A stretch of 42,582 nt of DNA. It comes from an uncultured Spirochaetia bacterium. Its GTDB lineage: Bacteria; Spirochaetota; Brachyspiria; Brachyspirales; Brachyspiraceae. The notes beneath the pieces are model-generated. The model had not been told where the DNA came from, did not search any database, and saw nothing but the letters and a program-made list of their open reading frames with translations. The stretch lies in contig CAMRBQ010000014.1 of the NCBI GenBank assembly GCA_947040495.1, forward strand, positions 1 through 42,582, in the 5' to 3' direction. This document shows positions 25,110 through 33,852 of the stretch, one piece after another. A program made the position numbers and the translations under genes. Every line of letters begins with the position of its first letter. The first letter of the stretch is position 1.

Positions 25110-26468
25110 TTAGTTAATCTCAGCTTGACCAATTTTATTTTTAAGATTCTTCTCCATGTTTATAATGGCTTCATCTATAGTTTGGTCACCTGCTATATAT
25201 TTTTCTAATTCAATGGTTATTATCTCATCTGCTTGAGCATCTTGCGGTGTTATCACAAGATTCTTAGAGCTATTTTTTAATGCCATAGACTCCATTTCTC
25301 TAAAAGATGTTTCACCATAAAACTCAGCAGGTTCTTTCCAAAAAAGGTCTTCTAGCATTTCTAATGAAATAGGATTAGCATATGGTGCATTTTGTTCGAC
25401 CATATCATTAACCCATTCTATTCTAGGTTGATTATCAAATTGAAAATCATACCAAAGTTTTTCCACAAGACCAGAATATTTACCATCGGCTTTATTTACA
25501 ACAGCAAGATATGATGCTACAGGTGCACCCACTGTCCCAACTTCTTTAAAATAAGGAGCAGGCATTACTCTCCATTTACCAGATGTTTCAGAAACATTTT
25601 TGCGGATAAACTCATCCCAAAAAGCACCCATATAAAATGTAGCTACTTTTCCTTCTCTCATATAATCATAAAGGGCAGGTCCCATTATCTCTGTTTTTAT
25701 AAGTAAACCATTAGAGTTCATCTCATCAAGTGCATAGAGAGCTAACTTTGTCCCCTCATCACTACCTATAATAACATTGCCTTCTTCATCCCATATCCTA
25801 GCATTAGCTTGAGGCATAAGCCCCCTTCTCCCCCAATATCTCCAAGTTTTCCAAGTAGGGTCAATATATGAAAGATAAACTTTTCCATTACTTTTTTCTT
25901 TTAATTCTTTACCAACTAAAATATAGCCTTCCATAGTCTCCATTCTAGCAGGATCAATATCATATTTATCAAATATCTCTTTATTATAAAATAACACCTG
26001 AGGTCTCACGGAATCTGTTAATCCATATACTTTACCATTTATCATAGCATCATTTATAGAACCATCTACTATTTTATCTTTAACACTGTTCATAAGTTCA
26101 GTCTCATCTTTCAATATATCGCCCATCGCTAAATCAGTAAGATTCACAGGATCTAAATATACAGCATCTGGCAAATCCTCATATGCACCAGCCAAATATG
26201 TCATTGTAATTTTCTCTCTGGAATCGGCTGCACCCTCTGTTTGAACAACATCTATTTCTACCTCAGGGGCAATATCCCTATTTCTTTCTAGCCAAGCATC
26301 GAAATACTGTTCTAAATACTGAGGCTGTCCATGCCCATATATAATTACAGTGCCCTTAGGGTATACTCCATCTTCTGTTTTTGTGGGAGTAGTTTTTTCC
26401 CCCTGACACCCAAATATAAACAATGCTAATACTAGTCCAATAATCATAAATATATTTTTATTTTTCAT
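25110..26468 (-). CDS. Carbohydrate ABC transporter substrate-binding lipoprotein
   Basis: A 452-residue family 1 solute-binding lipoprotein with the lipobox FIFGC (Cys 21). It is not a close relative of the three binding proteins at 0.1-5.5 kb. Family features include DLPDAVYLDPVNLTDLA, GKVYGLTDSVRPQVLFYNKE and the Trp-rich WKTWRYWGRRG in the likely ligand cleft. It lies 45 bases downstream of the URO-D-type gene and upstream of both permeases, so all four are probably one operon. The ligand is unknown; neighbouring YhcH hints at a sugar or sugar acid. Confidence 0.93.
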   Translation of the reverse strand: MKNKNIFMIIGLVLALFIFGCQGEKTTPTKTEDGVYPKGTVIIYGHGQPQYLEQYFDAWLERNRDIAPEVEIDVVQTEGAADSREKITMTYLAGAYEDLPDAVYLDPVNLTDLAMGDILKDETELMNSVKDKIVDGSINDAMINGKVYGLTDSVRPQVLFYNKEIFDKYDIDPARMETMEGYILVGKELKEKSNGKVYLSYIDPTWKTWRYWGRRGLMPQANARIWDEEGNVIIGSDEGTKLALYALDEMNSNGLLIKTEIMGPALYDYMREGKVATFYMGAFWDEFIRKNVSETSGKWRVMPAPYFKEVGTVGAPVASYLAVVNKADGKYSGLVEKLWYDFQFDNQPRIEWVNDMVEQNAPYANPISLEMLEDLFWKEPAEFYGETSFREMESMALKNSSKNLVITPQDAQADEIITIELEKYIAGDQTIDEAIINMEKNLKNKIGQAEIN

Positions 26469-26490
26469 ACCAATGCATCCTCTATTTAAT

Positions 26491-26520
26491 TATAATATTA
26501 TAATATTATAATATTATATT
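26491..26520. repeat. (TATAATAT)3 tandem repeat
   Basis: Three perfect 8-base units plus a partial one cover the end of the URO-D-type gene and the 45-base gap before the binding-protein gene. The repeat contains several TATAAT strings on both strands, so it could supply -10 elements inside the operon. Confidence 0.65.
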
Positions 26521-27476
26521 TTACTATGAGATGCTTCAACAGCTGTCTTTATTTTCCCATATGATAAATCGGTAGGCAAAGTACAATCTGCCCCTATAAA
26601 AAGACCTTTCTCACCAAAATTTTTTCTTATATTAATTATCTCATTTCTAATATCTGTTTCTGTTCCTGTTATGAGAGGATTATCTCTATTTGATAGACCA
26701 CCCATAATAGCTGCATTAGGAAATAATTTTCTACCATCTTCTAATGAAAAATTATTTTCATACACACCCCAGTTTATTACATCAACAATATCATCGAAAC
26801 CCTTATATCTATTCATATCTAAACCACTCTTACAAATATGAAAAAACACATAGCCACCTGCATCCTTTGTAGCTTTTATAATCTGTTTGTCAAATTCAGC
26901 TATATATTCTTGAAATTCAGTATCTGTAAACCATTTTGTCTCAGCACCAAGTGAGGCTAAGTATATACCATCGAGACCCAATTCTATATATTTTTTTGCA
27001 AGAGAGATGATTATATCTGTTATCCTTTGAAATGCCTCAAGTACAATATCTTTATTCTCACGTAAATGATCACAGAGCATCTGCCTTGTCCCTTCATATC
27101 CATAAATAGCTTCTATTGGATGAATAGCAGAGGCACATATGCCATGTATTGTCCCTATTGAAAAAATATCTTTTTCTTTACATGACTTTAATATTTTATC
27201 TGTAATATCAATCTGAGATTTCATAAAACTATCATCAAGTGAATAACTAGGTATTTTTTTCCAATCAAGAGAACTTTTAATATCAACAACTGGTACAAGA
27301 TTTTCATTCATTATCTTTAGAATATCCATACCCGTTTCTTCAAAAAACTTTAAATGAGAGCTAACTGCCTCATCACCAAATGCTTCATCTTTGTGAAAAT
27401 GTAGTGAAAAACAACATGGGCTAACATCAACATCTTTTTTTTCTATAGTAGATATCACTCTTTCTTTCTTATTCAT
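26514..27476 (-). CDS. URO-D superfamily protein, MtaA/CmuA-like (module 1)
   Basis: A 320-residue cytosolic protein of the uroporphyrinogen decarboxylase superfamily. It starts with the common KKERVISTIEK and has the TIM-barrel strands of the family (DGIYLASLGAETKWF). It lacks the HemE substrate motifs, so it is not a heme-pathway enzyme. It has FFHIC (His213, Cys215) and GADC (Cys298), matching the His-x-Cys...Cys zinc site of MtaA/MtbA/CmuA methyltransferases, which activate a thiol for methyl transfer. It heads a leftward operon with a sugar-type ABC importer, 45 bases upstream of the binding protein. Role by inference: methyl (or other C1) transfer linked to the imported compound. Confidence 0.85.
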   Translation of the reverse strand: MNKKERVISTIEKKDVDVSPCCFSLHFHKDEAFGDEAVSSHLKFFEETGMDILKIMNENLVPVVDIKSSLDWKKIPSYSLDDSFMKSQIDITDKILKSCKEKDIFSIGTIHGICASAIHPIEAIYGYEGTRQMLCDHLRENKDIVLEAFQRITDIIISLAKKYIELGLDGIYLASLGAETKWFTDTEFQEYIAEFDKQIIKATKDAGGYVFFHICKSGLDMNRYKGFDDIVDVINWGVYENNFSLEDGRKLFPNAAIMGGLSNRDNPLITGTETDIRNEIINIRKNFGEKGLFIGADCTLPTDLSYGKIKTAVEASHSKI

Positions 27477-27588
27477 AAATACTAAGCCCGCCTTATATTT
27501 TAATATGAGAAAACATCATTACTTTGCAGTACAAATACTAAATAATACACCATTTTATGTATATATCAAAGCTATCAATATTATGCTA

Positions 27589-27607
27589 ACATTAATAATG
27601 ATAATGT
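27589..27607. promoter_or_regulatory. Operator-like inverted repeat upstream of URO-D module 1
   Basis: ACATTA-N7-TAATGT overlaps a TGTCAA (27605-27610) that reads TTGACA on the minus strand. It lies between the divergent module 1 operon and the DctP gene. The matching -10 is poor at the usual spacing, so this is tentative. Confidence 0.3.
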
Positions 27608-27691
27608 CAACCATGAATTAAAACCACTAGATTTAATAGAAACTATATATAAATTTTCTGTTTTTTTAACATAGGAATAAAATATTTTATT

Positions 27692-27720
27692 TTGACTTTT
27701 CGAATTTTATGGACTATAAT
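27692..27720 (+). promoter_or_regulatory. Sigma70 promoter for the DctP-URO-D pair
   Basis: TTGACT-N17-TATAAT, with the -35 at 27692-27697 and the -10 at 27715-27720, about 55 bases before the GTG start of the DctP gene. Confidence 0.7.
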
Positions 27721-27774
27721 TACTTATAATTAGTTTTCTTTATATATTGTTGTTTTAAAAAAAGGAGAAAAATT

Positions 27775-28761
27775 GTGAAAAAATTATTGTTAGTCATTTT
27801 GATTTTAGTCTTGCCTTTGTTTGTTGGCTGTCATGAGTCTGAAAAAAAGGAAAATAAAAATATAACTTTGTCATTTGGTGTACAAGATAACCCAGGCAAT
27901 CCGATATACACGGCTTATGAAGCTTTTGCGGATCATATATCAGAAATTTCAGGTGGAACTATGATGGTGCAAATATATCCATCATCACAGCTTGGCACAT
28001 TTAGAGAAGCATTTGACCAAGTTATAGCGGGAGAACTTACTATGTCTTCAGCAGGTTATCCTGATATGTCTTATATAATACCTGAACTTATACTAGTAGG
28101 TCAAGTATATGTCGTAAGAGACTATGCTCATCTACTTAGTATTATCAACTCTGATTATGGAAAAATGATTGAAGGAAAATTTAATAAATTGGGTGTTCAT
28201 ACAGCAGGGGTTTGGTATGCAGGAAGAAATCAGACGACAAGCAATAGACCACTTAATTCTATTAAAGATTTTAAGGGTTTAAAGCTTAGAGTACCACAAG
28301 TTGAAGCTCTACTTTCATTCGCAGAGGCTGTGGGTTCTTCTGCAAGTCCAGTCGCATTCTCTGAATTATATTTGGCTTTACAAACAGGGCAAGTAGAAGC
28401 ACAACAAAATTCGCTATCAACAATAGAAAGTCAGAAAATATATGAAGTACAAAAATTTCTTGCAGTAACAGATCACTTTCTTGGTTCTACTGCTATATTT
28501 ATAAACAATGAAGAATATAATAACTTTACAGAAGAGCAAAAAAAATGGTTTAATGAAGCTATTAAATATGGTGGGGAAGTTTCAAAAGAAATGTTTGAGG
28601 AAGAAGAAAAATATTTATTAGAGAAATTCAAAAATGAATATGGAGTTACTGTAACATATCCTGATTTAATGGCATTTAGAGAGGCAATGAAGCCTCATTA
28701 TGATAAGCTTGAAAAAGAATATGGTAAAGATTCTATAACAGAACTTATAAATATACGATAA
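27775..28761 (+). CDS. TRAP transporter solute-binding lipoprotein, DctP family
   Basis: A 328-residue extracytoplasmic binding protein of the DctP (family 7) type. TRAP systems import carboxylates and related solutes with an ion gradient. It starts with GTG behind AAAGGAG. The lipobox FVGC gives Cys 19, so the protein is membrane-anchored. Family features include the conserved Arg segment KGLKLRVPQVEALLSFAEAV, with the Arg that contacts substrate carboxylate, and ALQTGQVEAQQNS. The partner membrane subunits DctQ and DctM are absent from the window. A URO-D-type gene follows 119 bases downstream on the same strand. Confidence 0.93.
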   Translation: MKKLLLVILILVLPLFVGCHESEKKENKNITLSFGVQDNPGNPIYTAYEAFADHISEISGGTMMVQIYPSSQLGTFREAFDQVIAGELTMSSAGYPDMSYIIPELILVGQVYVVRDYAHLLSIINSDYGKMIEGKFNKLGVHTAGVWYAGRNQTTSNRPLNSIKDFKGLKLRVPQVEALLSFAEAVGSSASPVAFSELYLALQTGQVEAQQNSLSTIESQKIYEVQKFLAVTDHFLGSTAIFINNEEYNNFTEEQKKWFNEAIKYGGEVSKEMFEEEEKYLLEKFKNEYGVTVTYPDLMAFREAMKPHYDKLEKEYGKDSITELINIR

Positions 28762-28880
28762 TTACTTAATATAGTGAAATAAATTATAAATGTTATTACC
28801 AAACCTTATTAGCAAAATAATTTATTTAAATAAAAGAATAATTATGTATACAAAAAATTTAATATTAGAAGGACTATTTT

Positions 28881-30029
28881 ATGACAAGTAGAGAACGTGT
28901 TATCGGTGCTATTAAAAGAACTCCTATAGACAGAATTCCTAAGTACGATATCTTTTGGGAAGATACTTTGGAAAAATATATAAATGCTGGTTTAATTTTA
29001 CCAGAAACAAAAAAAATAGTGATAAATGGACAAGATAAGGTTATTAATAAGCCTATAGATGAGTATTTTAATTTTGATATTGTACAACTGTATATGGACA
29101 TCTCTATGAGGTTTGAAACTTGTATTGTTGATGAAACTGAAGACAAAATTACTATTTCTGATCGTTGTGGATATACGGCACAAAAATTTAAAGGTCGTGC
29201 TTCTTCCATGCATTTTGTAGATCATAAAATAAAAAATAAAGAAGATTGGGAAAAATATAAGCATCGATTGATTTTTAATAAAAATGATACTTCTAGAGTC
29301 GACAATGAAAACTATTATTTACGTATGAAAGAATACCCTTCATGGGATGGCTTTAAACAAATATTTGATGAATATTTAAAATTGAATAAATTTATAACTG
29401 CATTTGTTTATGGACCATTTGAGGCAACATGGAGGCATCATGGTTATGAAGAGAGTTTAATGGACTTACTATTAGAACCAGAAATGATGAAAGATATGTT
29501 TGATAAAGCAACTACTTTACTTATAGATACTGTCAAACACATGATTTCTATAGGCACCAAGCCTGATGCTATATGGCTTTGTGAAGACATGGGGGCTACT
29601 CATACAACTTTATTTTCTCTTGCTACATACCAAGAATGTTTATTCCCTTATCACAAAAAAATAGGTGATTTTTTACATGAAAATGGAATTTATTATTTTA
29701 TGCATAGTTGTGGTAAAATAGAAAGTTTTATCCCGTCCTTAATAGATGCAGGCCTTGATGTAATACAGGCACTACAAGCTAATACGGGAATGAATGTAGT
29801 AGACTTAAAGAAAAAGTATGGGGATAAACTAACATTTTTTGGTAACATAGGGGAAGTTAGCTTTAAAGATGGTAAAGAAGCTATAGAGAATGAATTGAGA
29901 TCTAAAATACCAATAGCAAAAAAAAATGGTGGATACATCTATCATTCTGATCATAGTATCCCTCCTGAGGTAGAGCTCGACACTTATCTCCATGCTATGA
30001 AAATACTTGAAGAGATAGGCAAATATTAG
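28881..30029 (+). CDS. URO-D superfamily protein (module 2)
   Basis: A 382-residue cytosolic protein of the uroporphyrinogen decarboxylase superfamily starting TSRERVIGAIKRTPIDRIP. The TIM-barrel features include IWLCEDMG and LTFFGNIG. FMHSCGKIESF holds the His-x-Cys pair (His275, Cys277). About 81 residues later, where methyltransferases have the third ligand Cys, it reads YHSDHSIPPEV, offering Asp357 or His358 instead. It is longer than the module 1 protein because of an N-terminal insertion. It lies downstream of the orphan DctP gene and may act on that solute. AAGGA precedes the ATG. The reaction is unknown. Confidence 0.85.
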   Translation: MTSRERVIGAIKRTPIDRIPKYDIFWEDTLEKYINAGLILPETKKIVINGQDKVINKPIDEYFNFDIVQLYMDISMRFETCIVDETEDKITISDRCGYTAQKFKGRASSMHFVDHKIKNKEDWEKYKHRLIFNKNDTSRVDNENYYLRMKEYPSWDGFKQIFDEYLKLNKFITAFVYGPFEATWRHHGYEESLMDLLLEPEMMKDMFDKATTLLIDTVKHMISIGTKPDAIWLCEDMGATHTTLFSLATYQECLFPYHKKIGDFLHENGIYYFMHSCGKIESFIPSLIDAGLDVIQALQANTGMNVVDLKKKYGDKLTFFGNIGEVSFKDGKEAIENELRSKIPIAKKNGGYIYHSDHSIPPEVELDTYLHAMKILEEIGKY

Positions 30030-30110
30030 ATAAATGATACTAATTTAAAAAATATATTTAATATGAATTTTTATATCTGATTTAAATAAGTATTGAGGTA
30101 CATTTCTAAC

Positions 30111-30205
30111 TTTCTATGATAACGGAGTATAATTAAGTCCAAAATATTAAAAACTGAATTTATTAAGTATAAAGTACTTCCGTCACAACCGAAACTCCAT
30201 AGAAA
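30111..30205. repeat. Spaced inverted repeat between convergent genes
   Basis: TTTCTATG...GGAGT at 30111-30128 is inverted as ACTCCATAGAAA at 30194-30205, with a 5-base bulge. It lies between the stops of the module 2 URO-D gene and prfB and may be part of a terminator region. The rest of this 204-base gap shows nothing clear. Confidence 0.3.
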
Positions 30206-30233
30206 TTTATTTGATATTACTTCATTGGAATAT

Positions 30234-31326
30234 TTAATTATTCATATTCATTTCAAGGTAAGCAGTGATAAAACCATCTATATCGCCATCCATAACAGCC
30301 TCAACATTACCACTTTCATAGCCAGTCCTTAAATCTTTCACCATCTGATAAGGTTGGAATACATAACTACGTATTTGATTACCCCAACCAATATCTGTTT
30401 TTTCACCCGCAATAATATCTTTTTTTTCATTAATTTTATTTTGCTCAATCTGATATAATTTGGCTTTAAGCATAGACATAGCCCTTTCTCTATTCTGATG
30501 TTGGCTACGCTCTGCTTGACATTGTACAACCGTATTTGTTGGAAGATGTGTTATTCTTATAGCAGATGAGGTTTTATTGACATGCTGCCCCCCTGCCCCC
30601 GATGCCCTATATGTATCTATACGCAAATCAGCATTGTTTATTTCTACTTCTATATCTTCATCAACTTCGGGCATTACACTCACAGCAGCAAATGAGGTAT
30701 GCCTTCTAGCATTAGAATCAAATGGAGATATTCTAACAAGCCTATGAACCCCAATCTCTGAACGTAAATAGCCATAAGCATATAGCCCATTGACATAAAT
30801 GTTTATCTGTTTTATTCCAGTCTCATCACCTTGTAGCTCATCAATAATCTCAATAGAAAAAGCCTTATCCTCACAAAACCTCATGTACATCCTTGTAAGC
30901 ATGGCAGCCCAATCGCAACTTTCTGTACCACCAGCCCCAGCATTTATAGTAAGGTATGCTCCTTTGCTATCAAACTCAGATGAAAATAGATTTTTTGTTT
31001 CTATAATAGAATATCTATTTAAAATATTATTATATTCTAACTCAATATCTTCCAATATAGATTCATCATCAAGAGCAATTAGCTCAAACACACTTTCTAT
31101 ATCTTTTAGTAGTTCATCAATAGGGTTGATTTTTTCTAAGAGTATTGTTCTTTCTTTGAGTAGATTTTGTGCTTTAATATTATCAAGCCAAAAGCCATCA
31201 GACGATGACAGCTCATCTATCTCTTTAATGCGACTATAGATATTATCCGCATCAAAGATACCCCCTTATATTGAGGGCATCTTCTTGTATTTTTTGTAGT
31301 GACTGTTTTATTTCACTGAATGTCAT
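30234..31326 (-). CDS. prfB: Peptide chain release factor 2, programmed +1 frameshift
   Basis: RF2 ends translation at UGA and UAA. The gene is split into two frames. A first frame of 24 codons (MTFSEIKQSLQKIQ...IRGYL) starts at 31326 and ends at TGA (31252-31254). The ribosome then shifts +1 at CTT-TGA and continues from GAT (31253) to 30234, giving 363 residues. After the shift come the helical domain 1, the SPF anticodon-like tripeptide (about 200-202, in ISPFDSNARRH) and the GGQ loop (about 245-247, GAGGQHVNKT). Length is normal. It lies 12 bases after rplS and is likely the last gene of the ffh operon. Confidence 0.96.
31252..31266 (-). promoter_or_regulatory. RF2 programmed frameshift site
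   Basis: On the minus strand AGGGGGTATCTTTGA: an internal Shine-Dalgarno-like AGGGGG, the slippery CTT codon and the TGA stop with the classic spacing. Low RF2 lets the ribosome pause at UGA and slip +1, which autoregulates RF2. Confidence 0.95.
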
Positions 31327-31338
31327 TTTATAATAATT

Positions 31339-31860
31339 TTATTTATTTTCTTCTGTCGATTCAGGAGTATTATTAGGTACTTGAGCATCAGCTACATTTT
31401 GAGCAGCAATTTCATTATTTTGCTCTTCTTTTGGTAATACCTCAACATTTTTATCGCTTACTTTTTCGAGATTACCTTCCTGAGCAATTAAATCAGAATG
31501 CTTAGGAATTTTTATACCAAGTCTTTCTACTAGACGAGCTTTTTTACCACTTTTTCCACGTATATAATATAACTTAGCACGACGAACTTTAGCCTTTCTA
31601 ATAATATCAACATGGTCAATTCTAGGTGAGTTCATGAGGAATATTCTCTCAACACCAACACCATAAGAAATTTTTCTAACCATAAAAGTACGATTTATAC
31701 CTTTGCCTCTAATAGAGATAACAGTACCTTCAAAAGCCTGAAGTCTTTCTCTTTCACCTTCAACAATTTTTACCCAAACCTTAACAGTATCACCCACTTC
31801 AAATGGTAGTATAGCAGTTTTTTTATATTTGCTTTCAACTAGTTTTATCGTTTGTTCCAT
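31339..31860 (-). CDS. rplS: Ribosomal protein L19 with long C-terminal extension
   Basis: A 173-residue large-subunit protein at the 30S-50S interface. The core of about 115 residues is typical ([78 protein letters not shown]). It is followed by about 55 residues rich in Glu, Asn, Gln and Pro, ending [10 protein letters not shown]. The tail looks disordered and acidic and is unusual for L19. It lies after trmD and before prfB on the same strand, in conserved operon order. Confidence 0.96.
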   Translation of the reverse strand: MEQTIKLVESKYKKTAILPFEVGDTVKVWVKIVEGERERLQAFEGTVISIRGKGINRTFMVRKISYGVGVERIFLMNSPRIDHVDIIRKAKVRRAKLYYIRGKSGKKARLVERLGIKIPKHSDLIAQEGNLEKVSDKNVEVLPKEEQNNEIAAQNVADAQVPNNTPESTEENK

Positions 31861-31874
31861 TTTTGTTTCGTCTC

Positions 31875-32624
31875 CTAACTATTATTGTTACTTTTTTTTG
31901 CTAAATAATCATAAATAGCAAATATATCTTTTTTTGTAATATCTACCTTAACAAATAAATCTTGCCTATAAGTAAATGTACGTATTAAACTCTGTATTCT
32001 TCTAAATTCTCTAATCTTTTTATGGTCTCCACTTAATAATACACTAGGCACTTTTAAATTATTTATCTCTAATGGTCTAGTATATTGCTCATACTCCAAA
32101 AGTCCATTTGTACCCTCTTCAAAGGTATCATCTATGAGAGAATTCTCATTACCCAAGCCACCCTTATATCTACATATAGCATCAACTACAACAATAGAGG
32201 CTGCTTCCCCACCTGATAAAACATAATCTCCTATAGAGATACTTTCATCAGCATAAGTAGTTTCAACACGACTATCTATACCCTCATAATGCCCAAGTAT
32301 AAAAGTAATATTGTCTTTCATACTAAGTTCTTTTGCCTTTGCCTGATTAAAAACAGTCCCTGTAGGCGAAAACAAAACAGTATAATCATCAGATTTTTTA
32401 GGATTATTCTCATAGTACCTATTAAACAAATCCGCTGTCATTATAAGACCAGGACCACCACCATAAGGATAGTCATCGCATTTTTTATAATTACCAGTCC
32501 CATATTCTCTAAGATTAACTATATCAACATTTACGATATCATGGTTTATACAATTGCCTATAATACCTGTAGAGAATGGGCTATCAAAATAATCATCAAA
32601 AAGTGTAAGTATCTTTATATTCAA
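31875..32624 (-). CDS. trmD: tRNA (guanine37-N1)-methyltransferase
   Basis: A 249-residue SPOUT enzyme that methylates G37 next to the tRNA anticodon with S-adenosylmethionine and prevents +1 slippage. Motifs are [28 protein letters not shown] and the trefoil-knot segment [11 protein letters not shown], then YTRPLE. It starts with TTG 3 bases after the rimM stop, with GGAG at good spacing inside the end of rimM, so translation is coupled. Length is normal. Confidence 0.97.
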   Translation of the reverse strand: MNIKILTLFDDYFDSPFSTGIIGNCINHDIVNVDIVNLREYGTGNYKKCDDYPYGGGPGLIMTADLFNRYYENNPKKSDDYTVLFSPTGTVFNQAKAKELSMKDNITFILGHYEGIDSRVETTYADESISIGDYVLSGGEAASIVVVDAICRYKGGLGNENSLIDDTFEEGTNGLLEYEQYTRPLEINNLKVPSVLLSGDHKKIREFRRIQSLIRTFTYRQDLFVKVDITKKDIFAIYDYLAKKSNNNS

Positions 32625-32627
32625 TAC

Positions 32628-33119
32628 CTACTCCAAAAAAGTATCAAAATCAATAACGGTTATTACCGAATTTTCTTTATCCAGACTGTCTACATACCTA
32701 CTTACAAATGGAATACCTATTTGCTTATTTTCATTAGTTTCAACTTCTAATATACCATGCGCTTTCGTTTCGTAGTATCCAACAACAGTTCCATTTTTAT
32801 TGCCATGTATGTCTATAATATCCATACCAATTATATCTCCTACAAAATAAGAGTTATCATCAGGTATAGATATTTCATCTGTATCTATAAAGAGACCAAT
32901 ATTTCTTAAAGCCTCAGCCTCATCTCGAGAGTTTACACCATCAAATTTTAATACAATTCTCAAAGGCTTCTTTTTAATATTCATTATTTTATAATGTATA
33001 TTACCATCTTCTGTATATAAATTATCTCCAACAGACAAAACATCATGCTCAGCCGAATTTAATTCAACCTCACCATGTATAGAATGTGGTTTTGTTATAT
33101 AAGCAAAAAAAAGCCTCAT
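32628..33119 (-). CDS. rimM: 16S rRNA processing protein RimM
   Basis: A 163-residue maturation factor for the 30S head that binds ribosomal protein S19. The N-terminal RimM domain shows FAYITKPHSIHGEVEL, and the C-terminal PRC barrel shows YFVGDIIGMDIIDIHGNKNG and the end IPFVSRYVDSLD. Length is typical. It lies between khpA and trmD in the usual order. Confidence 0.95.
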   Translation of the reverse strand: MRLFFAYITKPHSIHGEVELNSAEHDVLSVGDNLYTEDGNIHYKIMNIKKKPLRIVLKFDGVNSRDEAEALRNIGLFIDTDEISIPDDNSYFVGDIIGMDIIDIHGNKNGTVVGYYETKAHGILEVETNENKQIGIPFVSRYVDSLDKENSVITVIDFDTFLE

Positions 33120-33131
33120 ACTTTATTTATA

Positions 33132-33371
33132 TTAATTATCGATAATCTCAAGCACAACACGTCTACCACTTTTCATTGAAGAAGCAAATAGTATTGTACG
33201 AAGTGCATGAGCTATTCGACCACGTTTACCAATAATTTTACCGATATCATCTTGGCTGACTTTCAATTCCAAAATCATACTCTTCTCGCCTTCAATCATG
33301 TTAACATTCACACCATCTGGATCATCTACTAGTTTTCTAGCTAGATATTCGATTAATTCTTTCTCTTCCAT
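33132..33371 (-). CDS. khpA: KH-domain RNA-binding protein KhpA
   Basis: A 79-residue single KH-domain protein (YlqC family). The GxxG loop appears as IGKRGRIAHALRT. In other bacteria KhpA pairs with KhpB and binds many RNAs, affecting cell size and division. Its place between rpsP and rimM is highly conserved. AAGGAG precedes the ATG. Confidence 0.95.
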   Translation of the reverse strand: MEEKELIEYLARKLVDDPDGVNVNMIEGEKSMILELKVSQDDIGKIIGKRGRIAHALRTILFASSMKSGRRVVLEIIDN

Positions 33372-33409
33372 AAATTATTCTCCTTACTGAATATTAAACC
33401 AATTCCCTT

Positions 33410-33835
33410 TTAAGAATTTTCTTCAGCCGATTTAACTACTTCAGCCGAAGTTGAATCTTCTATTGTTACTGATTCACTAGGACTTGCCACCGCAGCCTGT
33501 GTACTTTCTGTTGACTCTTTAGCCTTACGATGCTTTCTACGCTTGTCAGGATTTTTTAAAGCTTTAGGTTTATTTGCATAAACTAACTCTTTTTTCTCCA
33601 ATAAGCCTTCTTTAATAAGAATATCCCTTACAGTATCACTAGGCTGTGCTCCACTTAAAAGCCATTTTTTTATAGCATCCACTTTCAAATTATAAGTCTT
33701 TTCTTTAGCCTTTGGATTATACCAACCAAGCTCTTCAATAAAACGCCCATCTCTAGCCGCTTTAATATCTGCTGCTATAATTCGATAATGTGGTTCATGT
33801 TTACGACCAATTCTACGTAACCTTATTCGTACCAA
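33410..33835 (-). CDS. rpsP: Ribosomal protein S16 with C-terminal extension
   Basis: A 141-residue small-subunit assembly protein. The core of about 80 residues (VRIRLRRIGRKHEPHYRIIA, FIEELGWYNPKAKEKTYNL, WLLSGAQPSDTVRDIL) is followed by a basic then acidic tail of about 60 residues (KALKNPDKRRKHRKAKES, later SAEVVKSAEENS). It starts with TTG 8 bases after a strong GGAGG; no in-frame ATG fits. It lies 17 bases after ffh. Confidence 0.96.
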   Translation of the reverse strand: MVRIRLRRIGRKHEPHYRIIAADIKAARDGRFIEELGWYNPKAKEKTYNLKVDAIKKWLLSGAQPSDTVRDILIKEGLLEKKELVYANKPKALKNPDKRRKHRKAKESTESTQAAVASPSESVTIEDSTSAEVVKSAEENS

Positions 33836-33852
33836 GTTGTTATCCTCCGTCT

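Noticed and set aside
30234..31091. A truncated prfB of about 285 residues starting at GTG
   Set aside because: The missing N-terminus is present in the upstream frame and joins it at a canonical RF2 frameshift site.
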